From: JACVRW01 sp034664125
GTDB taxonomy: Bacteria > Actinomycetota > Thermoleophilia > Solirubrobacterales > Thermoleophilaceae
Assembly (NCBI GenBank): GCA_034664125.1
Contig: JAXDIG010000009.1
Span: 67,404-131,403, forward strand
Length of the DNA: 64,000 nucleotides
Direction of reading: 5' to 3'
This document shows, piece by piece, positions 16,871-25,442 of this stretch (the stretch's first letter is position 1; every line of letters begins with the position of its first letter). The notes beneath the pieces were generated by a model that saw only the letters and a list, made by a program, of their open reading frames with translations, did not search any database and was not told the origin of the DNA. The position numbers were made by a program, and so were the translations under genes.

Positions 16871-17548
16871 CTACCTGATCACGCGACCGGGTGACAGGCG
16901 CCTCTCCACGATGAACTCCCGGAGGGCCCTGATGACCTGCTCGTTGTGGGCGATCTCGGCCACCTCGTCGGCCTCCCTGTCCGGCTTCTCCACCTCGTCA
17001 GCCTCGCCACTGTCCCAGCGACTGACATTGACCACCACCACATCGGACGAGGACTCTGGCTTGAGCTGGTGGAGGTTGCCGAGCACCTTGGCTCGCTGGA
17101 CTGGGTCGTTCAGCGCCAGGCGCAGCGCGCGCGGCACCGAGTCGACCGCCCGTTCGGTTAGCGCACTGGTGGCGGCGCGACTGGCGCTTTGTAACAGACC
17201 CTCGATGTCCTCTTCCGCCCCTCGGCGCCCGATGGCGCGCAGCCCGGCAAGGGCAGCCGCCCCGGCGGCGACCGCTTCCGCGATAAGAAACACATCTCCC
17301 AGGGTGCTGTGGGCATGCACGTCGAAGGCCCGGTTGAGCACAGGCACGATGGACGTCAGGACCCCGACTAAGACTGCCTGAAACAGCCCAAGCGCAACGG
17401 TCATGCCCCAGTCTCGCTTGCGAGGCGAGTAAAAACCCCACCCCCAGAACCCGACCCGTCTGCGCTCGAGCAGGCAGAGAAGGAACAGCAGAACCCCCGT
17501 GGCGATCAGGCACTCGGCGGGTAGGCTCAGCTCCCGGTTGTGGGGCAC
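16871..17548 (-). CDS. Membrane protein of unknown function next to sigma-like gene
   Basis: 225 residues with hydrophobic segments near 10-26, 47-68 and 85-105, then a soluble helical tail rich in Arg and Glu, ending VERRLSPGRVIR. The tail includes VVVVNVSRWDSGEADEVEKPDREADEVAEI. No family recognised. It starts 62 bp from and diverges from the sigma-like gene, so both may share a control region. Together they may form a signalling unit, but that is inference. Confidence 0.65.
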   Translation of the reverse strand: MPHNRELSLPAECLIATGVLLFLLCLLERRRVGFWGWGFYSPRKRDWGMTVALGLFQAVLVGVLTSIVPVLNRAFDVHAHSTLGDVFLIAEAVAAGAAALAGLRAIGRRGAEEDIEGLLQSASRAATSALTERAVDSVPRALRLALNDPVQRAKVLGNLHQLKPESSSDVVVVNVSRWDSGEADEVEKPDREADEVAEIAHNEQVIRALREFIVERRLSPGRVIR

Positions 17549-17610
17549 TTAGACCCCGTGCACCTGACTGACCGCCAGCGCGACCATTAGCGTGCCGGAC
17601 CATAACCGGG

Positions 17611-18213
17611 ATGACCGATCCGTCTGCGCCCACCACCCTTGATGAGGCCGCCGCCGAGCTTGTGCATGCTCTGCAGGATGGCCAGCAGTTCGCGCTCGCC
17701 TCCCTGGCGGTCCTGCAACGGGAACTGACACGCCGGCTGGCCGGTCAGGACCTCGGTGCGGATACCGTGGAGGAACTGGTTGACCAGGTCGTGGTCCGGT
17801 TCGTCCAAGCCGTTCGCCGCGGGAGGCCCATCCGCCCGGACGGGTCAGGCGCATACATCGCGCGCAGTCTGCGCAACGCAGCCGTCGACTATCACCGTGC
17901 GCCGAACCAGGTGCTCCCTTTTGAGGAGGAGATCTACGGGGCCATGCCTCTCGACGATGATCAGTTGGCCCGCCTACTGGCCAAGCATGCTGCACGCGCT
18001 GACGTTCTCGACGGCTTGGAGGCAGCGGTGGCGGACCAGCGCTACACGGTGGTAAAGGTGGTGCTGCAGTGGCTGCGGCTGGCGGAGCGCTTCGGCGAGG
18101 AGCCCTCTTCGCGTCAAGTTGGGCTAGACCTGGACCTCAGCCACACTGCGGTCAACGACGCTCTCAGCGAATTTCGCGAGAGGTACTTGCCAAACCCGGC
18201 TCCTGATCCGTAG
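17611..18213 (+). CDS. Sigma-70-like protein
   Basis: 200 residues. Residues 50-97 (DTVEELVDQVVVRFVQAVRRG ... GAYIARSLRNAAVDYHR) resemble sigma region 2 with the -10 recognition helix. Residues 165-190 (SSRQVGLDLDLSHTAVNDAL) look like a region 4 HTH. Similarity is partial, so it could be a divergent ECF sigma factor or a protein built on the same helices. It is followed after 10 bp by a small gene and then by the AlbA_2 protein, all co-directional, suggesting an operon. Confidence 0.65.
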   Translation: MTDPSAPTTLDEAAAELVHALQDGQQFALASLAVLQRELTRRLAGQDLGADTVEELVDQVVVRFVQAVRRGRPIRPDGSGAYIARSLRNAAVDYHRAPNQVLPFEEEIYGAMPLDDDQLARLLAKHAARADVLDGLEAAVADQRYTVVKVVLQWLRLAERFGEEPSSRQVGLDLDLSHTAVNDALSEFRERYLPNPAPDP

Positions 18214-18223
18214 AGAGAGCGTC

Positions 18224-18601
18224 ATGAGCAATTCTGCCCCCCACAATCCTTCTAAGTCCTCCTCGCTGCGCAGCCAGCTGCAAGCCGGCCTCGAGCGCCT
18301 CGGCCCGGACACCGTGCAGCTGCTGCAGAGCCTGAAGGAGGCTTCCCCGGAGCTGCGTCGTCTGGCACTGCAGACTTCCCCGTTCGCCACTCGTGCCGAG
18401 CTGATCGCCCACGGGCTGCTCACACGAGACGAGTCCTGCGAGATGACATCGCTGGGTAACGCCGCTTTGGAGGTGTTGCAGCCCCTGGCACCCGATGCGC
18501 GGCGGGAACTGGCCGCCGAAGCACAGCGGGTGCTGGATGAGGCCAATCGTGAGGCGACGGCCGGCGAGACCGAGTCGGAGTCGGTGGCCGAGGCGGTCTG
18601 A
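18224..18601 (+). CDS. Small helical protein in sigma-like/AlbA_2 cluster
   Basis: 125 residues, Ala/Leu/Glu-rich and predicted all-helical. It includes ATRAELIAHGLLTRDESCEM and a C-terminal acidic tail. It begins 10 bp after the sigma-like gene. No family recognised. The helix at residues 52-75 might be a short HTH, but this is weak. A partner or anti-sigma role is possible from position only. Confidence 0.6.
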   Translation: MSNSAPHNPSKSSSLRSQLQAGLERLGPDTVQLLQSLKEASPELRRLALQTSPFATRAELIAHGLLTRDESCEMTSLGNAALEVLQPLAPDARRELAAEAQRVLDEANREATAGETESESVAEAV

Positions 18602-18684
18602 GCACAGGCCTGTCTCCACTCCTCGAGCGTCGGTGATGTCTGTAGGCTGCCCGCCTCGCGGCAGGCTCCGCGAGCCAGGCAGTT

Positions 18685-20178
18685 ATGGCTTCAGTCGAAC
18701 AGACCTTCCCGCATGGCTTTCAGTGGCACCACCGCGTCCACGAGAAGTGGGGCGGCGAGTCGCTGTGGTTCTCCTTCCTCGCGTTCGAGCCGACCTACCG
18801 GCGGAGTGCCGTAACTGAAGCCGTCACTCGCGCACTGGTTGAGGTGGGGGTCAAGTCCTATGCGCTCTACGAGTTGACTGGTCAGTACGACATGCTGGTA
18901 CGCGCCTGGGTCCCTGACCGGATCAAGGACCGCGACTACGAAGCTCATCTGGAGAAACTGCGGTCAGGGCAATGCTTCTCGGTCAAGGTCGCTGACGTGG
19001 TGCACCATTGGGTCTGGCAGGAAACCGAGCGCTCGGAGATCGGGCGGATGAAGGAGCCTGAAGAAGACTTGGACTGTCCGGCGGTAGCTCGTGAGCTTGA
19101 GGCACTGAACAAGGTGCAGCGCTTGGCCGAAGAGGCCGGCGTGCCGTTGGACGAGTTGCAGTTAGACGAGGAGCAGCATGAACTGGTCAGGCGGTTCCGC
19201 AGTCACAAGCTCATCACTGACCCCCCCTACGAAACTGGCATCAAGTTCCTGGTCTTGGTGCGGGTTGGCAACCCCAACGACGTCGAGCAGCGCGAGCACG
19301 TCCAGGGTCAAATCTGCGAAGTGCTGACCAAAGCTCAGGGAGTGATCTGGGACCGCTCAGTCTACTTCGCGCGCAATGGGGCCTTTCAGTTCCTGGTGTT
19401 GGGGCGGGCGTCAGTCGATCCGGCTTCGCATGATCATGCAACTCGGTCCCCCTTCCATCAGATCACTCCGCGCTTGCTGGACGAGATCTCGCGCATCGCG
19501 GGCGCGGGAGGGACCAAGACCTACACCCACTTCTTTCCCCTTGAAGGTTTTCTTGCCTTCAAAGACGAGATTTCGGTTGCTCCGGCTCCTGAACACGAAC
19601 GGCCGGATTTCGACCGGCTGCTTAAGACTCAGGAGAGCCACGAGTTCGAGGTCAAAGCCGCAGCGTTCGCGGCAGTAGATGAGTGGGCCAAAGGCCGCGC
19701 TAGTGAGATTGCCTACTCAAGCGATGTAGAAGACCAACCTTTCCTAAGCATGGCGCGGGCCGTGACGTCGCTGCTTAACGGCACCGGCGGCACAGTGCTG
19801 CTCGGAGTCCTGGAAAAGCGGTTGTACGGCAACTGTGAGCCGGTCAAGGACCTACCCAAAGCGGGCCAGTACCTGCTGCTCGGCTTGGAGGGGATCGACT
19901 ATGACGAGGAGAACTTCGATACCTACAGTCGCGCACTTTGGGACAAGCTCCTGCAGAGGATTCGGCCAAATCCGCGCCGCTGGATCAGGTTTCACGATCA
20001 AGAAGTCGAAGGAAAGACCCTCTTGGCCATCACCGTGGAATATCCGGACGAGTGGTTTTGGCTGCGGCGCACGAAGGGCGGCGATGAGTTTCGGGCGCGC
20101 TCCAACGCCTCGTCGAACCGTCTACAAGGACTGGAAGGCGAGCAATATCGAAAGCGGCACCCCCGGCGGGGCCAATAG
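18685..20178 (+). CDS. AlbA_2 (Schlafen-type) domain protein with N-terminal ferredoxin-like modules
   Basis: 497 residues. Residues 312-480 match the AlbA_2/Schlafen nucleic-acid-binding domain: ESHEFEVKAAAF (E317-K324), then MARAVTSLLNGTGGTVLLGV (356-375) and a final FRARSNASSNRL. The first 120 residues (SLWFSFLAFEPTYRRSAV, then YALYELTGQYDMLVRAWV) and residues 180-245 (IKFLVLVRVG ... FQFLVLGRAS) look like two Lrp/AsnC-type ligand or dimer modules. No helicase domain follows. AlbA_2 proteins occur in regulators and in some defence systems. The gene follows the small helical gene by 83 bp and has lower GC than the backbone genes, consistent with transfer. Confidence 0.7.
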   Translation: MASVEQTFPHGFQWHHRVHEKWGGESLWFSFLAFEPTYRRSAVTEAVTRALVEVGVKSYALYELTGQYDMLVRAWVPDRIKDRDYEAHLEKLRSGQCFSVKVADVVHHWVWQETERSEIGRMKEPEEDLDCPAVARELEALNKVQRLAEEAGVPLDELQLDEEQHELVRRFRSHKLITDPPYETGIKFLVLVRVGNPNDVEQREHVQGQICEVLTKAQGVIWDRSVYFARNGAFQFLVLGRASVDPASHDHATRSPFHQITPRLLDEISRIAGAGGTKTYTHFFPLEGFLAFKDEISVAPAPEHERPDFDRLLKTQESHEFEVKAAAFAAVDEWAKGRASEIAYSSDVEDQPFLSMARAVTSLLNGTGGTVLLGVLEKRLYGNCEPVKDLPKAGQYLLLGLEGIDYDEENFDTYSRALWDKLLQRIRPNPRRWIRFHDQEVEGKTLLAITVEYPDEWFWLRRTKGGDEFRARSNASSNRLQGLEGEQYRKRHPRRGQ

Positions 20179-20186
20179 GAGGGGTC

Positions 20187-20462
20187 GTGGCCATCAGACT
20201 TAGACGGGTCGGTGCCGTGGAGAAGTCGCAGGAACGGTTGCGCCTGTTCCCGGGCTGGTGGGTGTACCAAGGGGCAAGAGGGTCCGAGCGCCCGCTGTAT
20301 CGCGTAGTGGTGCGAAATGAACTCGAGCGCAAGATGGCCCAGCAGATTAAGCCACGCTGTGTGCGCGCGGAGATCGTAGTGGAGCCTGGCGGTTTCGAGG
20401 CCTTCGCGGACGCCCGAGGGCTGGGCAAGGCCGTTGGCCAGCCGGGGTCGAACGCGACCTAA
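20187..20462 (+). CDS. Small basic protein after AlbA_2 gene
   Basis: 91 residues from a GTG preceded by GGAGGGG, starting MAIRLRRVGAVEKSQERLRLF. It contains GWWVYQGARGSERPLYRVVVRNELERKM. It lies 8 bp after the AlbA_2 gene and would complete that operon. No family recognised; the ribosome binding site is the main support. Confidence 0.45.
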   Translation: MAIRLRRVGAVEKSQERLRLFPGWWVYQGARGSERPLYRVVVRNELERKMAQQIKPRCVRAEIVVEPGGFEAFADARGLGKAVGQPGSNAT

Positions 20463-20847
20463 CCAGAGCCAGCATTTAGGCGGCCAGTGCCTCAGCCTGG
20501 CGCAGAATTGGGCCACCACTGCAGTGACCTCCGTGTCCGGCGGCACACTGCGACCATGGAGTTGGCCGTCCGGCGTGCCATGCACTACCACCTTCGTCGG
20601 CAGAATGCGGAGTCACTGCTCCCTTCCATGCGGGGGAGCAGTCAGAGCACGAGTGCCGCTTTGCGCGACTTGCGGAAGTGGTGGCGGCTGCACGTGAGAC
20701 GCTTGGTCGTCGTCCCGCAGCGATAGCGCCGCGGCCCAGGCCCGCGCGACCCCTTCTGCCTCGAATCGGCAGCGCGGCCTGCGGTGGCCCCGGCTGCTCG
20801 GGGCGATGCCTGCCGCGTCGTCCCAAGCGGAATGCGACACCCTTCGC
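20463..20847. other. 385-bp gap between convergent genes
   Basis: No supported gene, RNA or repeat was seen. Several short frames are open on both strands but none has a good ribosome binding site or family resemblance. Confidence 0.5.
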
Positions 20848-22113
20848 TTAAAAGCTTTCGTGCTCGCCGCCGAGATCCGCTCGTGAGGGCAGATTCCACG
20901 CGAGTTGGTAGCGCCGCCTAAGGGGTGGATCAGCCAAATCCAGTTCGAGCTCGTACCCCAATGTCCCACCCCTGCGCACCTGCCGCTCCGAGTATGCGCC
21001 GCTACGAACCAGCACGTTACTTAACTCCTTGTCTGGAGGTGAACCGCCGCGGCTGACAAGAGGCCCCTTAGGAGTCGCGAGCAAATTGACCGGTAGGAAG
21101 ACCCTCATGACCAGGCGGCGCGTCGGGTATATGACGTTCCGCCACGCCCAATCGTACGCTCGGGGGCCGGCTTTGGACTCGAGCGTCACGTTAGCGACCT
21201 CCTCGCGAAATCCATACTTGAACGACGGAATGAAGCCTTCAACGACATATTCAGCCGTTTCACCTATTCCGAGCGCCGGCGATAGCGCGACGTCTTGTGC
21301 GAAGTTGCTGCCGGTGCGTCTTCGTGGCTGCCGGAGGGTAACGTAGCCAGTGTCGGTACGGGTAGGCTCCTCTCCGAGGCGTAACTGCGGCATGCGCTCT
21401 GAGTCGAACGGGAGCTCTCGGTCGCTTTCCCGGGTGAAGTCGACTACGAGTAGCTCCAGACCTTCCCGTTGATTCGCGGTGACTCTACGACGACCGCGAT
21501 AGTGGCAGTCCCACGTACCTGGATCGACTGCGTTGCGCTGGAACACCCACTCTGACTCCGCGTATTCGTATATACGGTCGAAGTCAGCCTCCTGAAGAAC
21601 GACGGGGTTGCGCCCGGCCGGAACCCAGCCTTCGATCGCTTCCTCATCCCTGAGCGCACTGATCGAGGAACCCACCGCCTGCACGAGGTCCGTCTCGCTG
21701 CGGAAGTACCGGACCGTCGTTTGCCGTTCTACCTCCCGCCTGAACGCAGTGAGCTTCCCCCGTCCGTCGTCCGTTTGCTCGCTCTTCGACACTGGTAGCT
21801 CGTCGAGGTCGCTGCGGAGCAACCCGATGAGGGGTTTGCCTCGGCGGACGCACTCCCGGAATTCACGATGCGTCCACGAGATACCTGATTCCTCACTGAT
21901 CGAGCCATAGCGCCCAGCCAACACGAAGACGCAGAAGTCAGCCGCATCTATCGATTCCTCGATTGTCGGCCACTGGCTACGTCCTGTTGATGGGAAGAAC
22001 TCCATGCCGAGCGGCACGCACTGGTGGTCTAGAAGCACTTGCACCAGGCGCTGCCGTTCGTCCTGGAGATCGAGGAACGTTGACGAGACGAAAGCAGTGA
22101 ACAGGCGTTTCAT
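20848..22113 (-). CDS. DUF4062 protein (TIR-like N-terminus) with unknown C-terminal domain
   Basis: 421 residues. Residues 1-105 are a clear DUF4062 domain: LFTAFVSSTFLDLQDERQRL, then WPTIEESIDAADFCVFVLAG and WTHREFRECVRRGKPLIGLL. DUF4062 is related in fold to TIR/SLOG-type nucleotide-handling domains and usually sits in front of NTPase or TPR modules in defence-type proteins. Here no P-loop is seen; residues 165-421 look beta-rich with two-strand repeats (VAEYVVEGFI, VIYPTRRLVMRVFLPV). The protein may be a sensor or effector lacking the usual STAND ATPase. It lies alone on the minus strand between the AlbA_2 cluster and the serine recombinase. Confidence 0.7.
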   Translation of the reverse strand: MKRLFTAFVSSTFLDLQDERQRLVQVLLDHQCVPLGMEFFPSTGRSQWPTIEESIDAADFCVFVLAGRYGSISEESGISWTHREFRECVRRGKPLIGLLRSDLDELPVSKSEQTDDGRGKLTAFRREVERQTTVRYFRSETDLVQAVGSSISALRDEEAIEGWVPAGRNPVVLQEADFDRIYEYAESEWVFQRNAVDPGTWDCHYRGRRRVTANQREGLELLVVDFTRESDRELPFDSERMPQLRLGEEPTRTDTGYVTLRQPRRRTGSNFAQDVALSPALGIGETAEYVVEGFIPSFKYGFREEVANVTLESKAGPRAYDWAWRNVIYPTRRLVMRVFLPVNLLATPKGPLVSRGGSPPDKELSNVLVRSGAYSERQVRRGGTLGYELELDLADPPLRRRYQLAWNLPSRADLGGEHESF

Positions 22114-22557
22114 GATCAGTGGGAAACTTGGTGGCGGCTCGCAAGGTGAGATCTACCCGCCACGCTTGCGAAGCGTACGCGGCCGCCGCTCAGATCGACC
22201 GACGATGCCGAGCGATCCGCTCCTGCTTCCATGAGACCCGGAATGGCGACCTCCGTCGCCCACGCGCTGATGCGCTGCTCTTTCGCCTGGATGCGGTGGC
22301 TCGTGTGAAGCCCACGACGCGCCCACTCGGGACGACAAGCGCGGTCCCTAGGGTCGGCTCACTGTCGCTTTCCGCGACAAGCGGTAGCCGCCGGTCGTTC
22401 CCAGACCGAGCATCTACTCAGCGTTTGCCGGCTCCGCGGTATCCCCGCCGCGACTACGAGCCTTGCGCTCCAGCCCGGCGCCTGGGGGGATGAGTCGACT
22501 CGGCGTCGTCGAGCCCGGTGCGGGGCGATCACTCCGGCGATTGCCGAGTTCGAGCTT
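22114..22557. other. 444-bp gap upstream of DUF4062 gene
   Basis: No supported gene. A short inverted repeat (TGTCGC, 5-nt spacer, GCGACA at 22363-22379) is the only structure noted. The part nearest 22113 should hold the promoter of the DUF4062 gene, but no clear hexamers were seen. Confidence 0.45.
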
Positions 22558-24837
22558 TCACGTCTCGCCCATCGCCAGCTCGTCGCCTCCCCGGCTTCGC
22601 CGGTGCGACGCGAGGCCGGGCGGCCGCCTGGGAGGTTTCAGGTTGTATGCCGTTGCCCACGCCTCCCTCCGGCTTCGTGGCGTGCTGATCGCGTGATGCA
22701 GCGCTGCGAGTCCGGCGGTTCTGAACTCGCGAACGGTCGGCCAGGTCTTTCGTCCTTGGAGGAAAGGATCGAGCGCCGATCTTATGGCGGGTTCGTTCCA
22801 GCGCTGGTTGTATCCGACGATGCCCGGCTGGAGATACAGGCCGAGTTGCTCGGCGAGGCGTTCGCGGGCTTGGTGGCTGGCGATCGCGGTGTATAGACGG
22901 AGCAGCCCCGCGTTTTTGAACTCCCTTCGCGCTGGCCACTCGACGCGGCTCTCCGTGAACTCGGCTAGCTCGGCCTTGATGCGCTGGTAGGACCACCGTT
23001 CCTTGATGCGCTGGTCATGGCCGAGCGTGACGCCCATTTCTCGCGCCCAATGCTCCGGACCGCCGAACGCGTTGACGGCGACACGAAGGTTGTTGCGCCC
23101 GTCAGCCCGGAACTGTCGGACGGTCGGCCAGTCGGTGCGACCCGCGACGTAGTGCGTCAACTCGTCCCGGACGCGCGGTTCGGTGTAGCCGCGCACTTTT
23201 TCACCGGCGGCGATGGGAAGACCGGCCATGCGGGCGACGTGGCGGGGCCCCCCGTGGAGCTGCACCTGTCGATAGAGCAGCCCCAGCCCGGCCCCCTGGA
23301 ACTCACGGAACGAAGGCCACCGCTCCAGTCCCTCCAGCAACGGAGCGAGCGCTATGCAGAGCTCTGTGCTGCTCCACTCGTGGTCGGCGTCGCGCAGGAC
23401 GAGTGGTCGCAGACGGGCAGGGGGATCGAACGGCTTGGTTGCGATCGGGTGACGCGGATTGGGTGGAGGAAGGTCGGCTGGCGCCATGCCGCGCCGACAC
23501 ACGAAGACACGGTCCCCGACCTTGCCTGCCCCACGACGCAGAAAGGCGGCGTCGATGACCTCCCAGATCGCGCTGCGCCTGTCGGAGATAGTCATCGACC
23601 ACCATTCGTCCCGCAGAGCTGCGGGGGCGGGCAGCGCGGGGCGCTTCGCTTGCGCCCGAGCTAGCTGGACTTGTGCTCGCTCGAGGTGCCCAATCCTGGT
23701 CGCCAATCCCTCGGCGAAGCGATTCCCGCCGAGTGTCGCGAGGATGCGAGGGTTGTCTCGGTAGGTGGCGAGCTCGCGTTCTCGACGCTCGACCTCGACT
23801 TCGAGGCGCTTCGACTCGCGTGCAAGTCGAGTTCGCGCGATGCCGGGCAGCTCTTGCCAGAACAGGGCTTCGAGATAGGGCTCAACGATCGCGTCTGTGA
23901 TCTGTGCTCGGGCAGGGCATGGCCCGCGGCTGTTGCAGAGATACATCCGCGTTTCGAGGCTGGTCTGGGAGTGCCGGACGTTCGACTGCAGGGCGCGCCT
24001 GCACCCGGCACACCGCAAGATTCCGCCGAGCAGCGACGGGTCGCTTCTCCTCGACGGAATCCGAACTTGGCTGGGCTGGGCGAGCTGCCACGTCGCTTCG
24101 TCAATCAGCGCCTCGTGGGCCTCGGGATTCACGAACTCGCCGTGCTGCAGCTCGCCTAGATAACGCCGTGAGCGCAGCAGCCCCCGAACCGAATGGATCC
24201 CCCACTCTCGGCCGGCGGCGGTCCTGACATCTGTGGTCGCGAGGTAGTCACGCAACTCGACGACCGATGCACCGCCCGCCCGGCGGCGGAAGACCTGGCT
24301 GACTAACGGCGCCTCGGTTGGGTCCGGCACCAAACGCCCATCCGGTCCGCGCTGATAGCCGAACGAGCGACTGGGGATACATACGCCACGCGCGACGGCC
24401 CGCTCCCTGGCAGCCCTCCAGTAGGAACGGGTGCGATCTCGCTCCCACTCGGCAACTGAGAACAGCACGCGTAGTACAAGCCGGCCAGCGTCCGTCGAGA
24501 AATCAAGCCCTTCTTGCACCGAAACGAACGTTCCGCCCGCCTTCGTAATCCGCTCGATGTGGCTTAGCGCATCGACCAGGGAGCGCCCAAACCGACTGAG
24601 ATACGCCACGATGACGCCATCGGATTCACCCCCCTCGACGCGACTAATTGCCTGTTGCAATAGCGGTCGATCCGGACGGCCGCCCGATTCGTCTAGCTCT
24701 TCAAACACGTGGCCTAGCAGCACACCTCTGTGGCGGGCCCACAACTCAATTTCCTCGCGCTGCACCGTCGGAGAAATGAAACTCTCACCCGACCGCCCCG
24801 CCACCACGGAAACTCGGATGTACCCGTCAAGCACCAC
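22558..24837 (-). CDS. Large serine recombinase with four C-terminal homing-endonuclease-type repeats
   Basis: About 759 residues from a GTG near 24837; longer frames upstream are not supported. The N-terminal resolvase domain has the nucleophile Ser in GYIRVS (about residue 10), then LLQQAISRVEGGESDGVIV and YLSRFGRSL. A recombinase domain follows (FGYQRGPDGRLVPDPTEAPLV, YLGELQHGEFVN), then a zinc ribbon (LRCAGCRRAL ... CNSRGPCPAR) and a coiled-coil. Residues 487-734 contain four units of about 64 residues with the core WP(S/T)xR(E/Q)Fxx(A/D)G. They match the repeat seen next to HNH homing endonucleases and are presumably DNA-binding. It likely integrates a phage or element site-specifically. 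Confidence 0.85.
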   Translation of the reverse strand: MVLDGYIRVSVVAGRSGESFISPTVQREEIELWARHRGVLLGHVFEELDESGGRPDRPLLQQAISRVEGGESDGVIVAYLSRFGRSLVDALSHIERITKAGGTFVSVQEGLDFSTDAGRLVLRVLFSVAEWERDRTRSYWRAARERAVARGVCIPSRSFGYQRGPDGRLVPDPTEAPLVSQVFRRRAGGASVVELRDYLATTDVRTAAGREWGIHSVRGLLRSRRYLGELQHGEFVNPEAHEALIDEATWQLAQPSQVRIPSRRSDPSLLGGILRCAGCRRALQSNVRHSQTSLETRMYLCNSRGPCPARAQITDAIVEPYLEALFWQELPGIARTRLARESKRLEVEVERRERELATYRDNPRILATLGGNRFAEGLATRIGHLERAQVQLARAQAKRPALPAPAALRDEWWSMTISDRRSAIWEVIDAAFLRRGAGKVGDRVFVCRRGMAPADLPPPNPRHPIATKPFDPPARLRPLVLRDADHEWSSTELCIALAPLLEGLERWPSFREFQGAGLGLLYRQVQLHGGPRHVARMAGLPIAAGEKVRGYTEPRVRDELTHYVAGRTDWPTVRQFRADGRNNLRVAVNAFGGPEHWAREMGVTLGHDQRIKERWSYQRIKAELAEFTESRVEWPARREFKNAGLLRLYTAIASHQARERLAEQLGLYLQPGIVGYNQRWNEPAIRSALDPFLQGRKTWPTVREFRTAGLAALHHAISTPRSRREAWATAYNLKPPRRPPGLASHRRSRGGDELAMGET
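22636..23379 (-). repeat. Four protein repeats (WPTxREF type) in recombinase C-terminus
   Basis: The units begin at about residues 487, 553, 616 and 680 of the recombinase. Shared cores are WPSFREFQGAGLGLLY, WPTVRQFRADGRNNLRVA, WPARREFKNAGLLRLY and WPTVREFRTAGLAALH. The spacing is about 64 residues and the copies are diverged, so they are old duplications. Confidence 0.75.
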
Positions 24838-25442
24838 CCCCCGGCATTCGACATCCAGCCCGGTCCTCCCCTTGAGGCTTTGGCCTACGCCCGGAGACGG
24901 GCGTTCCGGGCCGTGCGGTGCATTGGCACAGCCCAAATCTCGCTGCACGGCTCCGAACCGTCTGCCTCGGCTCCGAACCGGCTGCCTCGGCCTTGACCGG
25001 TGCCTTAGCGGCAGGCGAAGCGGCCGCCTGGCACCCGCGTCGAGAGCAATTCCGCGCGCGTGTGGCGTGGCGTGAGGTTGACCGCGGCCGCCCACATTCT
25101 CCCCGCTGTCCTGGTGCGGCGGTCGGCGCATTGGTGACGGCGCTCGCCACTTGGTGGGTCTCGCCTGCCTGATGTCGCGAGGGAACGCCGCCGGCTCCGT
25201 GGTGCTCTTCAGGTTGTGATCGCCGAACTCGCCGACAAGCGGTGCAAGGGGTCTTCGACGTCCGCGACGTCCTTCGCCAGGGCGGTCGACGCGCTCAGAG
25301 TCCGCAGCCTGCAGCCCCTCATCTGGCGGCTGCGCCGCTGGTGGCAGGAACGTCGCGGCCCGCCTCAGATCCGACTCAGGCCGGGGCTCCGTGAGCGGAG
25401 ACGCTTGCGATTTGGGTGCTGGCGGTCAAACCCAGATCTCAA
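24838..25442. other. 605-bp gap upstream of serine recombinase
   Basis: No supported gene. It includes GC-rich stretches and the region where the attachment site of the serine recombinase would be expected, but no duplicated core was identified in the window. Confidence 0.4.

Noticed and set aside
20487..20726. Plus-strand 79-codon frame
   Set aside because: No ribosome binding site or family resemblance; left as part of the gap.
24838..25131. N-terminal extension of the serine recombinase
   Set aside because: The resolvase domain begins at VLDGYIRVS; upstream translation is Arg/Pro-rich and lacks family resemblance.
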